64,000 bases of DNA from contig NC_037649.1 of NCBI RefSeq assembly GCF_003254395.2, forward strand, positions 2,269,001-2,333,000, written 5' to 3'. A program made the position numbers and the translations under genes. The first letter of the stretch is position 1, and every line of letters begins with the position of its first letter. The DNA is from Apis mellifera. Its lineage: Eukaryota; Arthropoda; Insecta; Hymenoptera; Apidae. The notes under the pieces were generated by a model. The model saw only the letters and a list, made by a program, of their open reading frames with translations, was not told the origin of the DNA and did no database searches. Positions 39,301-52,360 of the stretch are shown in pieces.

Positions 39301-39610
39301 TAACACAACAATTTCAAAGGAGAATGAAAAAATACAAAGAAACGAATATATCTCGAAGAGACGAGAAGAGAAGTTGAAAGGCAGAAAAGAAGAGATGCGA
39401 GTAGAGGTGAACAGAGGCAAAGAGAGACTATGGGCAGATACCGTAGGTAACCGATCCGATCGATCGATCGACCAATCGATCTGAGGCTTGCTTAAATCTA
39501 CTACAATGAGTGTATTCACGTATTCACGAACATCTATTTGCCAGGATGTCGCCGGATTGGTAAACAAGGTGGCCGTCTTCGTCGTCCTCGACGGAGGGCG
39601 GTCGTGGGCT
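33349..39610 (-). CDS. Doa: CLK/LAMMER protein kinase Doa, kinase-domain exons (371 aa)
   Basis: Dual-specificity kinase that phosphorylates SR splicing factors. Minus-strand exons in order: 39532-39610, 37471-37537, 35846-35959, 35088-35178, 34823-34993, 34105-34234, 33777-34027 and 33349-33561, all in phase. Counting from the first of these exons, the features are: the CLK leader SVEDDEDGHLVYQSGDIL (6-23), P-loop GEGTFG (34-39), catalytic Lys56 in MALKII, HTDLKPEN with Asp153 (151-158), DFG (190-192), APE (212-214), and the signature EHLAMMERILG (251-261). The last exon ends LPAHQRLPDLRAAGD and a Ser/Arg-rich tail, then TGA. All catalytic motifs are intact. The first exon begins immediately after an in-frame TAG and contains no ATG, so an upstream exon must supply the start. 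Confidence 0.95.
35706..35727. repeat. Poly(A) tract
   Basis: A run of about 22 A in the Doa intron between exons 35846-35959 and 35088-35178. On the Doa strand it is a T-run but lies too far from the acceptor to be its pyrimidine tract. Confidence 0.9.
36005..36330 (-). promoter_or_regulatory. GC-richer island in a Doa intron, possible internal promoter
   Basis: About 0.3 kb with many CpGs interrupts AT-rich intron just upstream of the exon 35846-35959. Several overlapping frames are open on both strands, as GC-rich noncoding DNA often shows. None has a donor in the phase needed by the next exon. Drosophila Doa is known for several promoters, so an internal promoter or noncoding first exon is a reasonable guess. 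Confidence 0.3.
37800..38260. promoter_or_regulatory. Mixed-composition block in a Doa intron
   Basis: Between the exons at 37471-37537 and 39532-39610, two stretches (about 37800-38040 and 38130-38260) are richer in G/C than the surrounding intron. On the minus strand 38268-38150 reads as a short Arg/Glu-rich frame starting MSKTERQRGEGRRRDKERPR, but I find no donor in the phase needed by the next Doa exon. Regulatory DNA or an alternative first exon are both possible. Confidence 0.25.
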
Positions 39611-40260
39611 CTACATATGGGCCGGCGGAATCGGTATCAGCGGCGCATGCCAAGAGAGGACCCAATCAGTGGTGTGGAGTGCACCGTTTGGTGGCCCGGT
39701 TCACATTGGTCGACGATCGGTCCCCGTGTGTTCGTTTTCATGATGGACGAACAGGAGAAGCACCGACAGAGAACGATTTCCCCACCGTGATGTTGACGAT
39801 TCACCAAGAGATGGACCAAGAGATGTCGTCGTCGTCGTTGTTGTTGTTGTTGTTGTTGTTCGCATGTTGATTGGTTGAATCGTGGTCGATGGCCCACCAC
39901 GAAGTTGCGTTGAAGGTCGTGTTGTAGTAGTGATCCCATCGGTCGAGGTTGAGGGTCCACATCCCAGGGCCGTCGCGTCAACCGATCGCCACACACACCG
40001 TCATCCACCACCACCACCACGAGGGCGGAGACCCGTGTAACACGCGGTAGAGGACGTGTGTAAGCACGGACGAACGTACGAGTGTGTCGGTGGGGAGGAA
40101 GTAGGGGGATACATCATCGTCATCGGTCATCATCGAACCACCCGATCCGAGCGCCCAGTCGAGACCATAGTGACCAATCCGTGTGCCATATCCGTTTCCA
40201 TTCCATTCCATTCCATTACAACGGAGATGGTAACCCAACAATCAGAGAGAAAGGGGAGAG
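39440..40260. promoter_or_regulatory. CpG-rich island around the first kinase exon of Doa
   Basis: The exon 39532-39610 sits in about 0.8 kb of CpG-rich DNA. The block holds a GATC/CGAT cluster (39455-39480), a trinucleotide run of TCG then TTG (about 39824-39860) and CAC repeats (about 40005-40020). Minus-strand frames of up to 127 codons upstream of the exon include a run of seven Gln from the repeat. None is in frame with the kinase without further splicing. A promoter or 5' UTR for shorter Doa transcripts is likely. Confidence 0.4.
39824..39860. repeat. (TCG)n(TTG)n trinucleotide repeat
   Basis: Compound trinucleotide run, about 5 TCG followed by about 7 TTG. On the minus strand it reads (CAA)n(CGA)n in one frame, so it could encode Gln then Arg if translated. 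Whether it is translated is not clear. Confidence 0.85.
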
Positions 40261-40879
40261 GGCAAAATGGTTTGCCAAGTCAGAAAGTTGCGGTTACGAA
40301 TTTTACCATCGGCACAAAGCGAACATTTTTTTTTCATTTTTTTTTTTTAAATTACGATCATGATTATTATTATCTTTATCTTTTATTTGTTATCTCATTT
40401 TTTAGAGATATAAATATCTTTTTTATTATTTAGTCTATTTTTTTTTTTTTTTTTACTTTGATTTTATTATTCTATTTTTTTTTTTTTTTCCTAAACTCGT
40501 ATATTCGTGTTAAAGTTAGTTATTTTGTATAGTGCATCGAAGGAGCTGTATCGATTCTTTTCGAATTTATTCAAAATTTATATTTCTAATTTATTACATT
40601 GCAAAAATAAAAAATAAGAAACATGTATAAATTTTAAATTTTAATAGAATAAATTAATAACATTTTGTAAAATTGGAAAAGAAATTAATTTCTAATATAT
40701 TATAATATTAGAAATAATATTTCTAAATTATTCTGTAGATAGAAAATGATCGTTGGACAGTTCTTTCGAGTGCGCTCATTATTATTTTTTCTCTAACACG
40801 CTTGGAGAGGTCATCTTTTCTCTAATTTAATTTTTCTTTATCTTTTTTGTTAATTAATATCAATCATTGGTAGAAACTC

Positions 40880-41060
40880 GGTGTACTTACGTGAATGCGC
40901 CAAATGAACGCGCCATGGCGCACGATCAGTCGTTTCGATCGATCGCCGCGACGCGTTCGAGAGCGCAATAGTGTGAATCGATCGATCGACACTTCGAGCC
41001 TACCTTATCGACGCGCGAAATTCAAACCGATGCATGATTTATCATGTATGAATACGCGGA
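40880..41060. promoter_or_regulatory. CpG- and GATC-rich block, putative promoter or enhancer
   Basis: This block holds GCGCGCCATGGCGC-like sequence, GATCAGTCG (an initiator-like TCAGT) and several ATCGATCGATCG clusters, set in AT-rich DNA inside the long Doa intron. The 79-codon plus-strand frame across it has no recognisable domain. It is more likely regulatory than coding. Confidence 0.35.
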
Positions 41061-41134
41061 CTATGATCTATTTTTGGGGGGGGAGAAAGGGACAAAAACT
41101 GTGGTACTCTGTCGATTATTTCTTAATTACATAG

Positions 41135-44100
41135 AGAATGTTTCGATGAAAAATACATTGTAAAAATATTCAAATAAAAAATATAAAAAGTATAAATGGA
41201 ATGTGAAATAGAAAATTCAAAAGAAAATTTATCACAGTGGTTTGAAAAATATTGTGAATTACAGTAGTTGAACAACTTGCTGAATAACTGTGGTTTCGAT
41301 ACTTTGTTGACATGATGCCAACACGCAATTATTTCGGATTAGTCGAACATCAACATTTGAAGATCGAGAATTTTTCAACGCCGACGCGACAAGTATAAGT
41401 TGCTAAAAAAAAAAAAAAAAAAAAAATTCACATACGTAATTCAATAAATTTTTCTTTACTAAAATAATTTTATTATCCTTTTAGAAAGAATTAGTGATGC
41501 TTCGAAAGACGTTTGTCAAATATATTTATATAATCCGTATTTTTAGCACATTCTTAACTGAATAAAAATAATGCATTTTCAAAAACTATAATTAAATAAT
41601 CTAATTTAACTTAATATACATATTATTCTCATATGTTGAATATTTATTTATTAAAATATATATATATGTTTCCTATTAAATATGTATATATGTTTCCTAA
41701 AAATATATATACGTTTCCTATAAAAAAATTATTATATATTGCATATTATTTTTATTTGCATATATTATACCATAATTAATTACGTATCAACAAAATATTT
41801 ATACATTCATGTGTATAATTTTCCTGTATGAATATAAATAATGTCAAAATAGATTATATTTTTTAATTCAAATGATATAATAGCGAAAAAGTGATTTGAT
41901 GTTTAGATTTGAATAATTCGCAATTGAATATTTACTAAAGCCAGCAGTTTGTGCGCATATTATAACTTTAGTGGATTTTATTTTTAGAAATTGAACCAAG
42001 GTCTGCTATAGCAGAAATTAAAAAAAATAATGAATAATCATAAAATGTAAAGTAACACAAAAGTATAGTATATATTATATTATGTAATAATATAGAATTA
42101 TATTTATAATTAATATATAATGAGCACATACATTAGATCTTTAATTTTTTTCTTTTATTTATCAAAAATAGATGTTATAATTATTAAGAAAATATTATTA
42201 TAATATAATATTATTATTATTATTATTATAATTAATAAATGCTAAAAATCTTCATATATTTCAAAATTTTTTTATAATAATTTATTTCTAACAAAAATAA
42301 GAGAAAATTCCAACAAATAACTTTAAAAAAGACTTAATAGTTGCAATTTATATATTATTTAATATATGAAGACCGAATTTTAATATAGTACTTATTTTTC
42401 TTATTATTTTCAAAATAATAATTTTCTATCTATTTTTAACTTTGAAAAAAATTCTCAAAAAACTTAGAAAAAGAAAAAAAAGATATATCATTTACTTATT
42501 TTTATAGATTGTATTATGATGAAGAAGATAATGTTTGAATCAAGGAAGAATTTGTAGAAAAAAGATTATTAATTCATAATAAATTATTTTTATTTTTCAA
42601 ATTAATATAGAATTATGAATGGAAATCTTGACATTTTTTGCTATTTTTGTCATTCGAAATTTATAATATAATAGATAATGCGTATAAGTAATTTAAGAAC
42701 TTTCATTTAATTAACTATAAACCAATAAAATTAATGTTTAAACTTTAATTCTTTTAAAATATTTAGGAATTTTATTGGAACAATAAGCTTCATTATATTT
42801 ACTAATGGAGAATGCAGAAGGAGTCCGAATATGTGGAAAATACAGCAAGTATTGATTCTACGTGAAAAAATTAAATTTGAAAGTTTGCCTATTGTACGAT
42901 TCTTTGATTGTATATATTCAATCTCAATTTTCTCAAAAAATAAAAATTTATTTAATAAAATTTTATTCTATATTTTCATATGTAAAATAACTATTTATTA
43001 ATAATTCATATTCAATTTGGAGAATTAGTTAATTTCATTTATATTTAAAAAATTTTATTTTATACTTTCGATTCATTTTTTTTACATAGAATCAATTTCG
43101 ACTGTACTTTCTATATGTTCTGACTCATCTTCTACACTTTCGAATTTAGTTTATCGCAATTTGGAGCATATTTCACGTTGATAGTGCAAGATTTATAATT
43201 TAACCTAAAAAGATTGTGTAAAGTGTGTATTACGCAATTTTCAATTTCATTATATTTTTGTTTAATATATTAATATATAAATATAAGATTAATGTATTAT
43301 TATATAAACTTTATTACAGTTGTATTTCTTATGTGGATAATTGTTTATAATTATTTTTATAGAAATATTTCAAAAGTTTAAAAAGATGAAAGATATGAAT
43401 ATAGATATATTTGATCAAGATATTGGTTAACAGTAGTAATAATGATTTTGATTTAATAAATTATCCGAAAAATAAATCCAAATAATTTCGATGTAGACAT
43501 AGATATAAATGAAAAGTAATAATTGTGTAAAAGATTCTTGTTGGAAATTGAGAAATTGAATCAGATTTACTTACAATTCAATTGAACAATTATATTTTAA
43601 AAGTGAAATTATTAATTTTCCGAAATATTTTCGAAACAATATAAATAACGATTTATTTTATAAAAAAATTTATTTATATTCTTATTTATTTTCTTTATAT
43701 ATCTTATTATATAAATGAAAGATTAAAAATCTATTGAAAAGAAAAAAAATAAAGTTAAAAAAATTATATATATGATATTGTGATCATAATATCTTGCAAT
43801 ATTTTGCTTAATGTGTAAATTATCAATGATCTAATCATTCATCAATATGTAATACAATGATATGGTGATCGATATAAACTTCTCATGTCAAAATTATATT
43901 TCAGTTTTTCCAAAAAAGAACTAAATTCTATTTTAAAATTTATTACATTGTGAAGATTCTTGACAATTCGAAGTAAACAATTTTTAAAAAGCTAGAATAG
44001 ATTCTGCAATCATCAATAAAAATATAAAATATAAAATTTAAAACCACTTTGAAATGATATATAAGATTAAAAAATTTGTAAAATAAAATTGTAAATAAAA

Positions 44101-47100
44101 AATATTCTTTCTTTCGAAATATAATCTGAAGTTATACAAGAAAAAAAAATGAAGAAAAAAATCAAATGAAAATATCTTAACAGAAAGAATTGTACTGAAA
44201 TTGATGTCTTTTATTCGAGAAAATGACGTTATGCATCGACCATTTTTTTTATTTCAATTGCAATTGATCAGCATTATTTGCAGCTATCAGTACTATTATT
44301 GAAACATGAAAAAATATTTCTAAATCAGTAAATTAGAATGTTATGAAGTTGAATTTTTTTTTGTACTGTAATAATGGAATTATATTTGTAACATTTAACC
44401 AACATATTAAACCAACACTTAATAATTATTATGGTGAACAACAACAATAAGAAAAAAAAATGAAAAAAAATTGAAGCAAGAAATATTTTTTTTATAAAAA
44501 AACGAATAAGTTATGTAAATCTGATAAATCATCTAATTTGTCTATATAACTATGATGGAAAATTATGCAAATGATGGAAGATTTTTTTTAATGATAATTG
44601 TTGTAAATGCTTATTTTATTATTCATGGCCAATTGAAGAAGAAAAACATTATTATTAAATTTTTTGATATTTCTGGCAGAGCAAAACACATTGATATAGA
44701 TAGAATGTAAGAATAAAAAGACATTCCTCACATGAAAGATCATCGAGTGAAAAATGTTTCTACATAAATATTAGAGACTATGCCAATGCAAAAAAATAAA
44801 AAAAAAAAATGTATCAACTGTTTAAAAATGGTTTCTTGAAGCTTCTAAAATATTCAATGTTTTATAAAAAAAAATTTATATAACATTACTTAATTTTCAT
44901 TAATTAATTATCTTTGTAGACATTAATAACACACATATTTTTTTGTTATTATTTTATCAATATATAATTTAAATATTTCAATAAATGAATTTTTTTCTTT
45001 TATTTATATCTTTATAATTATTCATATTAAATATATTATAATAAAAATTTTAATGATTGATAATTTTTAAAGTGTCATCATATGTTTTAAATAGATTATA
45101 TCTATCAGAATTATCATTACTATTATTATTATTATTTTTTTATTATATTTTATTTAAAACTGAACCAATTATTTAATCTTTCAAAATAATTTCTCATTTT
45201 ACAAATTCGTGATTATTGCAGAGACATAATTAATTTTCTGAAACACATATTAAACTGTGTTGCAATGTATATATAGATTCTTTTATTCCATGTCAATATT
45301 ATTGATTTTTAATGAAACGAATGAAATGAAATGAATAAGAAAATATTTTCACATTGAAATTTGCACCTGAATTATATCTTCCTTATCAATCAGTATTCTG
45401 CATCGATACAAGATGATATCGACTTCATTGCAATCTGCATCACGAAAATCAATGCATATGTTGCAACATATTTGTTATGTATAGGTCATATAAGATATGA
45501 ACATGTCCATGAATAATGTGCATGTCTGTTTGCATACGTGCTGAATATCCATATCTTACAGCAGCATGTTACCTGTCTGTAGACATCTGCAAATCTTAAT
45601 ATACGATAATATATCAATAGACAATGTTTCTAATATTAAATCTGTACACGTTTAAATAAACATAGCAATAGTTAGTTGTTGCAGATTATAGTTATTGGGA
45701 TTGAAGTAAATTTTCAATTATATAATATTTCGTCTCATTATCATTTATATATTATAAAAATATTTAATTTTCTTTAGATTAAAGATCAAAGAAGGATTTA
45801 TAAATAAAAATTAAATTTTAATGCTACAATTTTTGAAATTTTGAGCTATAAAGTTATTTCAATTAAATTTAATCATTATTATCAATTTTATAATTTTCTA
45901 TAATTTGTATTCAATATAAATAAATATGAATAAATAAAATAAATTACGATAAAGTATATAAAAATAATGTAAAATCGTTGGTCAATACGATGGATCACAA
46001 AGGATTAGCATATTAAGTTTTAACATATTAACACATATTAACAGAATAATCTATATTTTTTTACTAAGTGATATACTTAAAAAATTATAATATATTAAAA
46101 ATCGAAGATTTTAATTGTTAAATATTATAAAATATCATAAAGCATCTATTTTGATTCTTTTGATATTTATATGTATATCAATCCGTGTAAGATAGAAATT
46201 ATAAAAATGTTTAAAAAAAAAAATTATGTAAAAAATAAAATTATGTATTAAATTATGTTAAATAACAAATTTTATATAATAATTAAATTATATTTACTAA
46301 TTTATATTTATAATTAATCTTTAGAAAAAATAATATTACGATGTAATATAATCTTATCAGTTGTTAAAAGAAATAAAAAAGAGAAAAAAGAAACACATAC
46401 AAACATAATAAAGAAATTATACAGAACATCTTTGAAAAATTTTAATTTTTTTTTAAAATAATTATTGTAATTGACTTTTATATTCATTTTTATATATTGA
46501 ATGATATCATATATATTCTATATATCATTTATATATTTATAAAACATTTATTTATATTATATTTTTGAAATTTTAAAAAAACTGATTAATCTTTGAAATA
46601 TAAAGCGGAATACTGTTGGCTGAATCATTTATCTTTTATCATTTATCGTTTATCTGAATCATTAATTTTTTTAATTAATATCAACTATTAATTTAATTGG
46701 ATCAAAAATGAAATTATGAAATTATTCCACTTTGAGAATAGGATATTTTTATAATAATGATATATTATGATATGTATTATCATAATATATATATATATAT
46801 GTATGATATATATTATAAAAGAAATGTAAAAAATAAAAATTATATATAAATTTCTGAAAATAAAAACTACAGAAATTTATACATTTATAAAGAAAATTTT
46901 AATGCATAATATAAAAAACATGAAATATAAAATATTTAAATTAAATTTTATATCATATCTATTTAAAAATTGAAACAGATTTTTATTTCAAATTCATTTT
47001 TTAAATTATATTTATTAAAATTTAAATTCGCGTAAATATTTCCAATCTAATTATTATAAATAAAAAAAGAAATTTTTAATTAATATTTCAAAAATCTAAA

Positions 47101-49793
47101 CAAATATTCTATTTTCATAAACTTTTTTGACATTTAAATTGCGTATAAACGATTCCTTTTTTTTATAATAACACGTTAAATTTATAATATATAAAGTAAA
47201 TGTGATAATCATATTGATGGTATATAAGATGAAGTTAGTGAATACGAATTAAATTTGATATATAAATCCAGATTTTATATTAATACGTAATAAATTAATA
47301 AATATGTATCAATTGTACGAATTTCAAATTTCCCTCTACTGTCTTTTGAAGCATCACTCGACATTTCAAATTATTCTCACGATGATCAATAACATTTGAG
47401 TTTCGATAAGATAGCTCGAAAAAATAAAAAAAAATTTCAAGGATATAATTCTCAGGTCATTTATCATAAATAGATATCTCATATTGGACATCGTACAGAC
47501 AGATATCGATTAGTAAATCACCGTATCGCTAATATCGGCGGGATTCAGCCAGGGATTTGTTAACCCTTTCAGCACTATGAATAGACAGACATAATTCCAT
47601 ATACAAGATAACTCGTGCAATTATAAAAAGCCGTATTCAATTGAAGTTAGAGAAAAATGTGAAATGTGAAAAGAAAGTAGTTTAACATAACAGAATAATG
47701 AAACAGACAAAAGGAAAAATTTCCATTAAAAATAATATAATAACAACCACAAAATGTATGTTTCAAAAGAACATATAATATAATAACAAATATGTAATTT
47801 ATTTTTAAATGAATTTTTTTTCTATCTTTTGAATTTAAAAAATTCAAAAAGATAAAAATATACTTTGTTATAATTAAGTAAATCACTTTGTATATAAATA
47901 ATAAATAATATTTCTTAAATGCAATGATAAATAATATTCAATAAAAATGAAATGAATACTTTAAATGTTTCTGAGAAACCACCAGTACTATGTATAAAGA
48001 TTTTGCATGTATTGAAGAAAAGATATTTTTTTATTGAAATCTGAAAAATTTATCTTTTATTCTTTTTAATATCTTATCTTTTTACCAAATAAAATTTCAG
48101 TTGCTAATCTCAATATTTTTGTTTTTGAAAATAGACAACAAATATTAAATCCAATGAAAATTAAATATTTATAAAGCTATATTAATATCAACTCATACAT
48201 TTTTATTTTTTTTTAAGAACAAGTAAAAACTTAACTTTGAAATTATCAAAGATATAAGATATAAAACTAAAAAATATATTAAAAAATATTTCATTATTTG
48301 TTTCTATAATTTTATTTAAATTATTATTTTTAGAAATAGATTAGATTTACAAATACTTGCTACAAATGCTGCTTGATTTCAACTTTCTATCTTTTTAAAT
48401 GTGAACATAAATATAATAGATATTATAATATCACAAAAATTATTTATAGATTTAAAATGTCTATTATGGATTTAAAAATCTCAGATAATATTAATATTTT
48501 ATTTAATTTAATAATATCACTTTTATACTATTATATTATAAATTAATTGGTCCAATTTAAAAAATATTATATTTTTATTATAAAAAATTATAAAAAATAA
48601 ATAAAAACTTTTATATGAAAAATATGTAAAATATGTACATTATCACTTTTACCACTATTACTTACTAGCACACATCATTATATTGAAATCAACCAGTTTA
48701 TATACTATGTAACGGTTACTAGTTTTAAAATTGCAAATTAGATTAAGAAAGAAGAATATGATCAATCACGATTCTTTTTTTTTTTAATTAAATAAAAATT
48801 CTAGAATACAGCTTTGGCCTCATTGATAAACCGAACGAATCGTATTATAATGAAATCAAACAGTATATCCTACAATGTATATATAAATATTAATTTCAAA
48901 ATTGCAAATTAGATAAAAAAATCTGTAATTAATAGAAGTGTAAATTTTGCTCGAATCCGAAAACTTCAATCGGAAAAATTCGGACAGAATCGGGCGAGCT
49001 CTTATTATTTTCGAATTGATGTTCTGAAAATTTCAAGATCTGAAATTAAATTCGAAATGTAATCCAAGCATAAATAAAATGCAAATTTAGTAAGTTTAGA
49101 TTTAACTATTAAGACAAAATAGAATAGAAAAGCGACAATTTCATTAATATTAAATATTTTAATATTTCGTCTTTAAAATTTGTAAATCAAATTATGTAAG
49201 ATTAAAAATAACTAAACATATTATACTTGCTTTACTTGTTATTTATATTTGCAACTGTTTGCAATTTTAGAGCGAGGCCATGTACAATTTTCAAATCCCT
49301 AAAGCTAAGACTACAAGCTCTATTTAAATAGATGTAAATATTCAAAATATGTAATATATAAAATGATATAGGACTATAATTGTGAACGTGTTAACTTCGA
49401 GAAATAACGAAAGATATTAAGATTTTCGTTCAATCCCATCCGAATTTTCCTCAATTTGAGTCCAATTCGATTATTCGTATATCTCTAATTATCAATCACA
49501 GTACTTCTCTTCTCCAATTAAATTAAAATTCTGGTGTACACAGTTCTGGATTTATCAAAAAGAAATCATATTTGTCACGTGACTCAACCCGTGATACATT
49601 CATCATACGTGTATTGTATTCAGCGCTGAAAGGATAAACAACAGGCAAACAGCTCTAAAATGGGAAGATGGCAGCATAGGGTAGGCACGCAACAACACAG
49701 TAGTAGCAGCAACAGGGACGAGGGTTTTCTCAACGAAACAACGCTATTTTCGTTCATCGGCATCCACGGAGAATCCGCGGTTCGACAACTTAC
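41135..49793. other. Large 5' intron of Doa, AT-rich
   Basis: No exon is supported. Composition becomes more balanced at about 45370-45680 (repeated GCAT-containing words) and about 47320-47600, which may be regulatory. The remainder is A/T-rich. If the long exon at 49794-50870 belongs to another gene, this stretch would be intergenic instead. Confidence 0.5.
41406..41425. repeat. Poly(A) tract
   Basis: A run of about 20 A in the large Doa intron. Confidence 0.85.
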
Positions 49794-50870
49794 AATCGCG
49801 TGTTGAATCGCGTCCACGTGGTTGTCAACAACACTCGCGGCCATCGCGCTCTTCGACGCGTCTTTTCGTTCGCTTTGGCGCGTGCTTTTCTTATATTTGC
49901 TGGCGATTTTGTCCGTGGTACTCGGCCTCATCTTCACCTGGCCACCCGCCGCCAACTGGCTGTACGTCTCTTCCATAGCGGCATATTTTAAAATCAAACT
50001 TTGTATCTCCTTTCGTTTCGCTGCTCTCTCAGAAATCGCTGGATCGCTTTCTTCAACCTCGACTGTTGCGACAGCAACGTTATCGTTCGTCACAGTTTCT
50101 TTAGCCACGCTGCTAGTCGGTGTCTTGTCAGGATCTTCCTCGTTCTTCTCTTTCGGTGTCAATGATTCCAGTTTCATAGGTCTGGCTAGTCGAAGAGCAG
50201 TCGACGAGGATTCCAATTGCTCGCTCTTTCCATTTCGATAGGGTCTCACTTTTCTGGTACGTGTCTCTGCGTGGCCAGACTTGTGTCTTCCATACCTTTT
50301 GTAGGTATCCGAGTTCAACAAAGAGTGTTTGTCCGTACGATGATATCCGGGCGTCTTCTCGCGTTTGAACTCTTTCACATTGGAGGATTTTACGTAAGGA
50401 TACGCTTTCTCGGAAAGGACCACGCTAGTAGGACTCTTGATCACGGTGCGGGTCATCGAAGGTTCCAAAGTTTTCTCATCTCGAACGAACGGACTGTCTT
50501 CGCGGCGAAAATACGTGTCTCTCTCGCGGGTACGTGGCCCGTAATCGACCGAGGGACGATCTGCATGCTTCTTCCTGGAATATTTGTCCAAAATGGTGCA
50601 ATACTTGTCCTCTATGCGAGCCCTGGCGCTGTTCAATTGGTTGACTATAGGAGAATGCCTGGTAATGATTGTAGGTTTGTTCACCATGTTGTCGTTCACG
50701 GTCGACGTCCCGCGAACTCTGGTGGTCAGCCTTTGCAACAGACTCGAGCACGAGTCGCTGAGTAGTTGAGTGACGCTCGTGGTTGTCGAGGAACGCGCGT
50801 ACCGATTTCGCCGGCCCGCCGAATCCTGACGAGACGTCGACATATTGTCGCGTGGCGCGAAGATGAACAT
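49794..50870 (-). CDS. Doa: Probable 5' coding exon of a long Doa isoform (359 codons)
   Basis: An open frame from ATG at 50870 (next ATG at 50843) runs to a consensus donor ATT|GTAAGT at 49794/49793 in phase 0. That phase fits the first Doa kinase exon (39610), 10.2 kb away on the same strand, giving 730 aa if joined directly. An in-frame TGA lies just upstream of the ATG. The protein is basic, with Ser, Thr, Arg and Lys throughout, a segment RIEDKYCTILDKYSRKK and a predicted helical stretch KRKEIQSLILKYAAMEETYS; there is no known domain. Reading past the donor yields only a Leu/Cys-rich tail, supporting the splice. No other candidate exon lies between. It could belong to a separate gene; assignment to Doa is by phase, strand and position. 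Confidence 0.6.
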
Positions 50871-51849
50871 CGAGATGCAGTTTCAACGCCCACTCAGGCT
50901 GCTCCTCCTCTGACGATTCAACGACTTGAGAGGCCAAGTCGTGGCGAGGAAAATTACTCTGAGCCAAATAGAAACTGTAAATGCCTAGTTTGACGATTTC
51001 TTCCGATTTTGACAATATCTAGTCTCTTCTTTAGAAGCTTTATTTCGCCAAAACAAGATTTCAATTCAAGGAAAGCTTGTATAAATATTATTTCGTTAAT
51101 TTTATTTCAGATCGGATATTGATTTACGATAGATCGGTTTTGGAAGTGTAATGTATGCCAGAATATAAATAATATTGGAAAAATTTGTAAATTTAAATTT
51201 GTAAGCTGATTGAAATTTGAATATATTTTATTACTGACATTTTCGCATTGCAAAAATATTTTTTTCATGGCCGAGTATAAACATTTTCTATCTTTGGCTT
51301 TAACAGATATATAGTTAATTTTATTGTATGAACGGATTATTTTCGAATTGCCAACAAATTTGTCAAGAATGTTTTCGTGGACACGATTTGACCGATAATT
51401 TATTTTGTCGTCATGATTCACGGATACGTTTTGAATAAAATGTAGATTAATTATGCAATACATTTTTTGTCAAATTTTTACTTTTGTCAAATTTATACTT
51501 TGACCGCTAAGTATTTAAACGAATTAAACTCTAAGAAAGGAACTCTAACTTATTTAATTAATTATTAAGAAATATATCGATGAATCGAAAATAATGCATA
51601 ATAATTTATAGTTTATTAGAATCATGCAAAAATAAACAAAACTATATATTTTTTCATAAATTGAAATCTTGTTTCAGTTTCAACGAAATAAGAGAAAAGC
51701 TAGAACGATATTGTCAAAATTGAAAAAGTCTCTAAAACTAGACAATTACCAAAAATTCTTCTTTCGAATCCGGTATTCCAAAAGCTCGATGTTTCAGCAG
51801 CTGGTTCCTCGAGTAATCCTGTTTGTTTTCGAATTCAGCAATGGCGCGC

Positions 51850-52345
51850 GTTTCACAGCCTCTTGGACTTAGCACACGCACACATGCACACACGGTTTCA
51901 AGGTCGTTCCGCTAGACCTTGCCTGGTGTCCTTAACGCGACACATGCGAGAAAGAGAGAGAGAATCGCACCAACGATGGCGAAAACGGCATCGACTCACG
52001 AGCATCCAAGTACAAGGCATGTATCGCGCGATATCGGCGAAACAGAGGGAGAAGAAAGATGAAATAAAAGCGTAAGGCGGAAGATGATAAAGAGTGATCC
52101 AGAGACGATTGGCGGGGAGTGAGAACGCGCTTCTGGCCGCAGGTTCATCACTCGGCCGGAGGTGCGAGTATCGTGTAGATCGCGCAACAGGGACGCCAAC
52201 GGAGGCACTAAAGAGGCACACGAGCACGGCGGTCACGGAGACGACGGCCGATGTCGACCGTTCACGAGAAGACGAGGAGGCGAGTCGGTGCGCCCCGCCA
52301 AATACTCTCCTCGCACTAAAAATATCGAGCAGCGGTTGTGAGCTG
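51850..52345. promoter_or_regulatory. CpG-rich island upstream of the long Doa exon
   Basis: About 0.5 kb with dense CpG (GCGCGTTTC, CGCGCGATATCGGCG, CGGCCGATGTCGACCG) and a short GAGA run (51949-51962). It lies about 1 kb upstream of the exon 49794-50870 on the Doa strand. Frames are open on both strands over the same bases, the pattern of GC-rich noncoding DNA. It is the best candidate for the distal Doa promoter or 5' UTR, by position. Confidence 0.45.
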
Positions 52346-52360
52346 TACTCTCCGACCGAC

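Noticed and set aside
39637..40020. 127-codon minus-strand frame with a Gln run upstream of the Doa kinase exon
   Set aside because: It ends at a stop before the exon and is in a different frame from it. The Gln run comes from a trinucleotide repeat. Kept only as part of a promoter or UTR island.
49800..50993. Several plus-strand open frames (up to 182 codons) opposite the long Doa exon
   Set aside because: They lie antisense to a better coding frame with a consensus splice donor. GC-rich coding DNA commonly leaves the opposite strand open, and no domain is visible.
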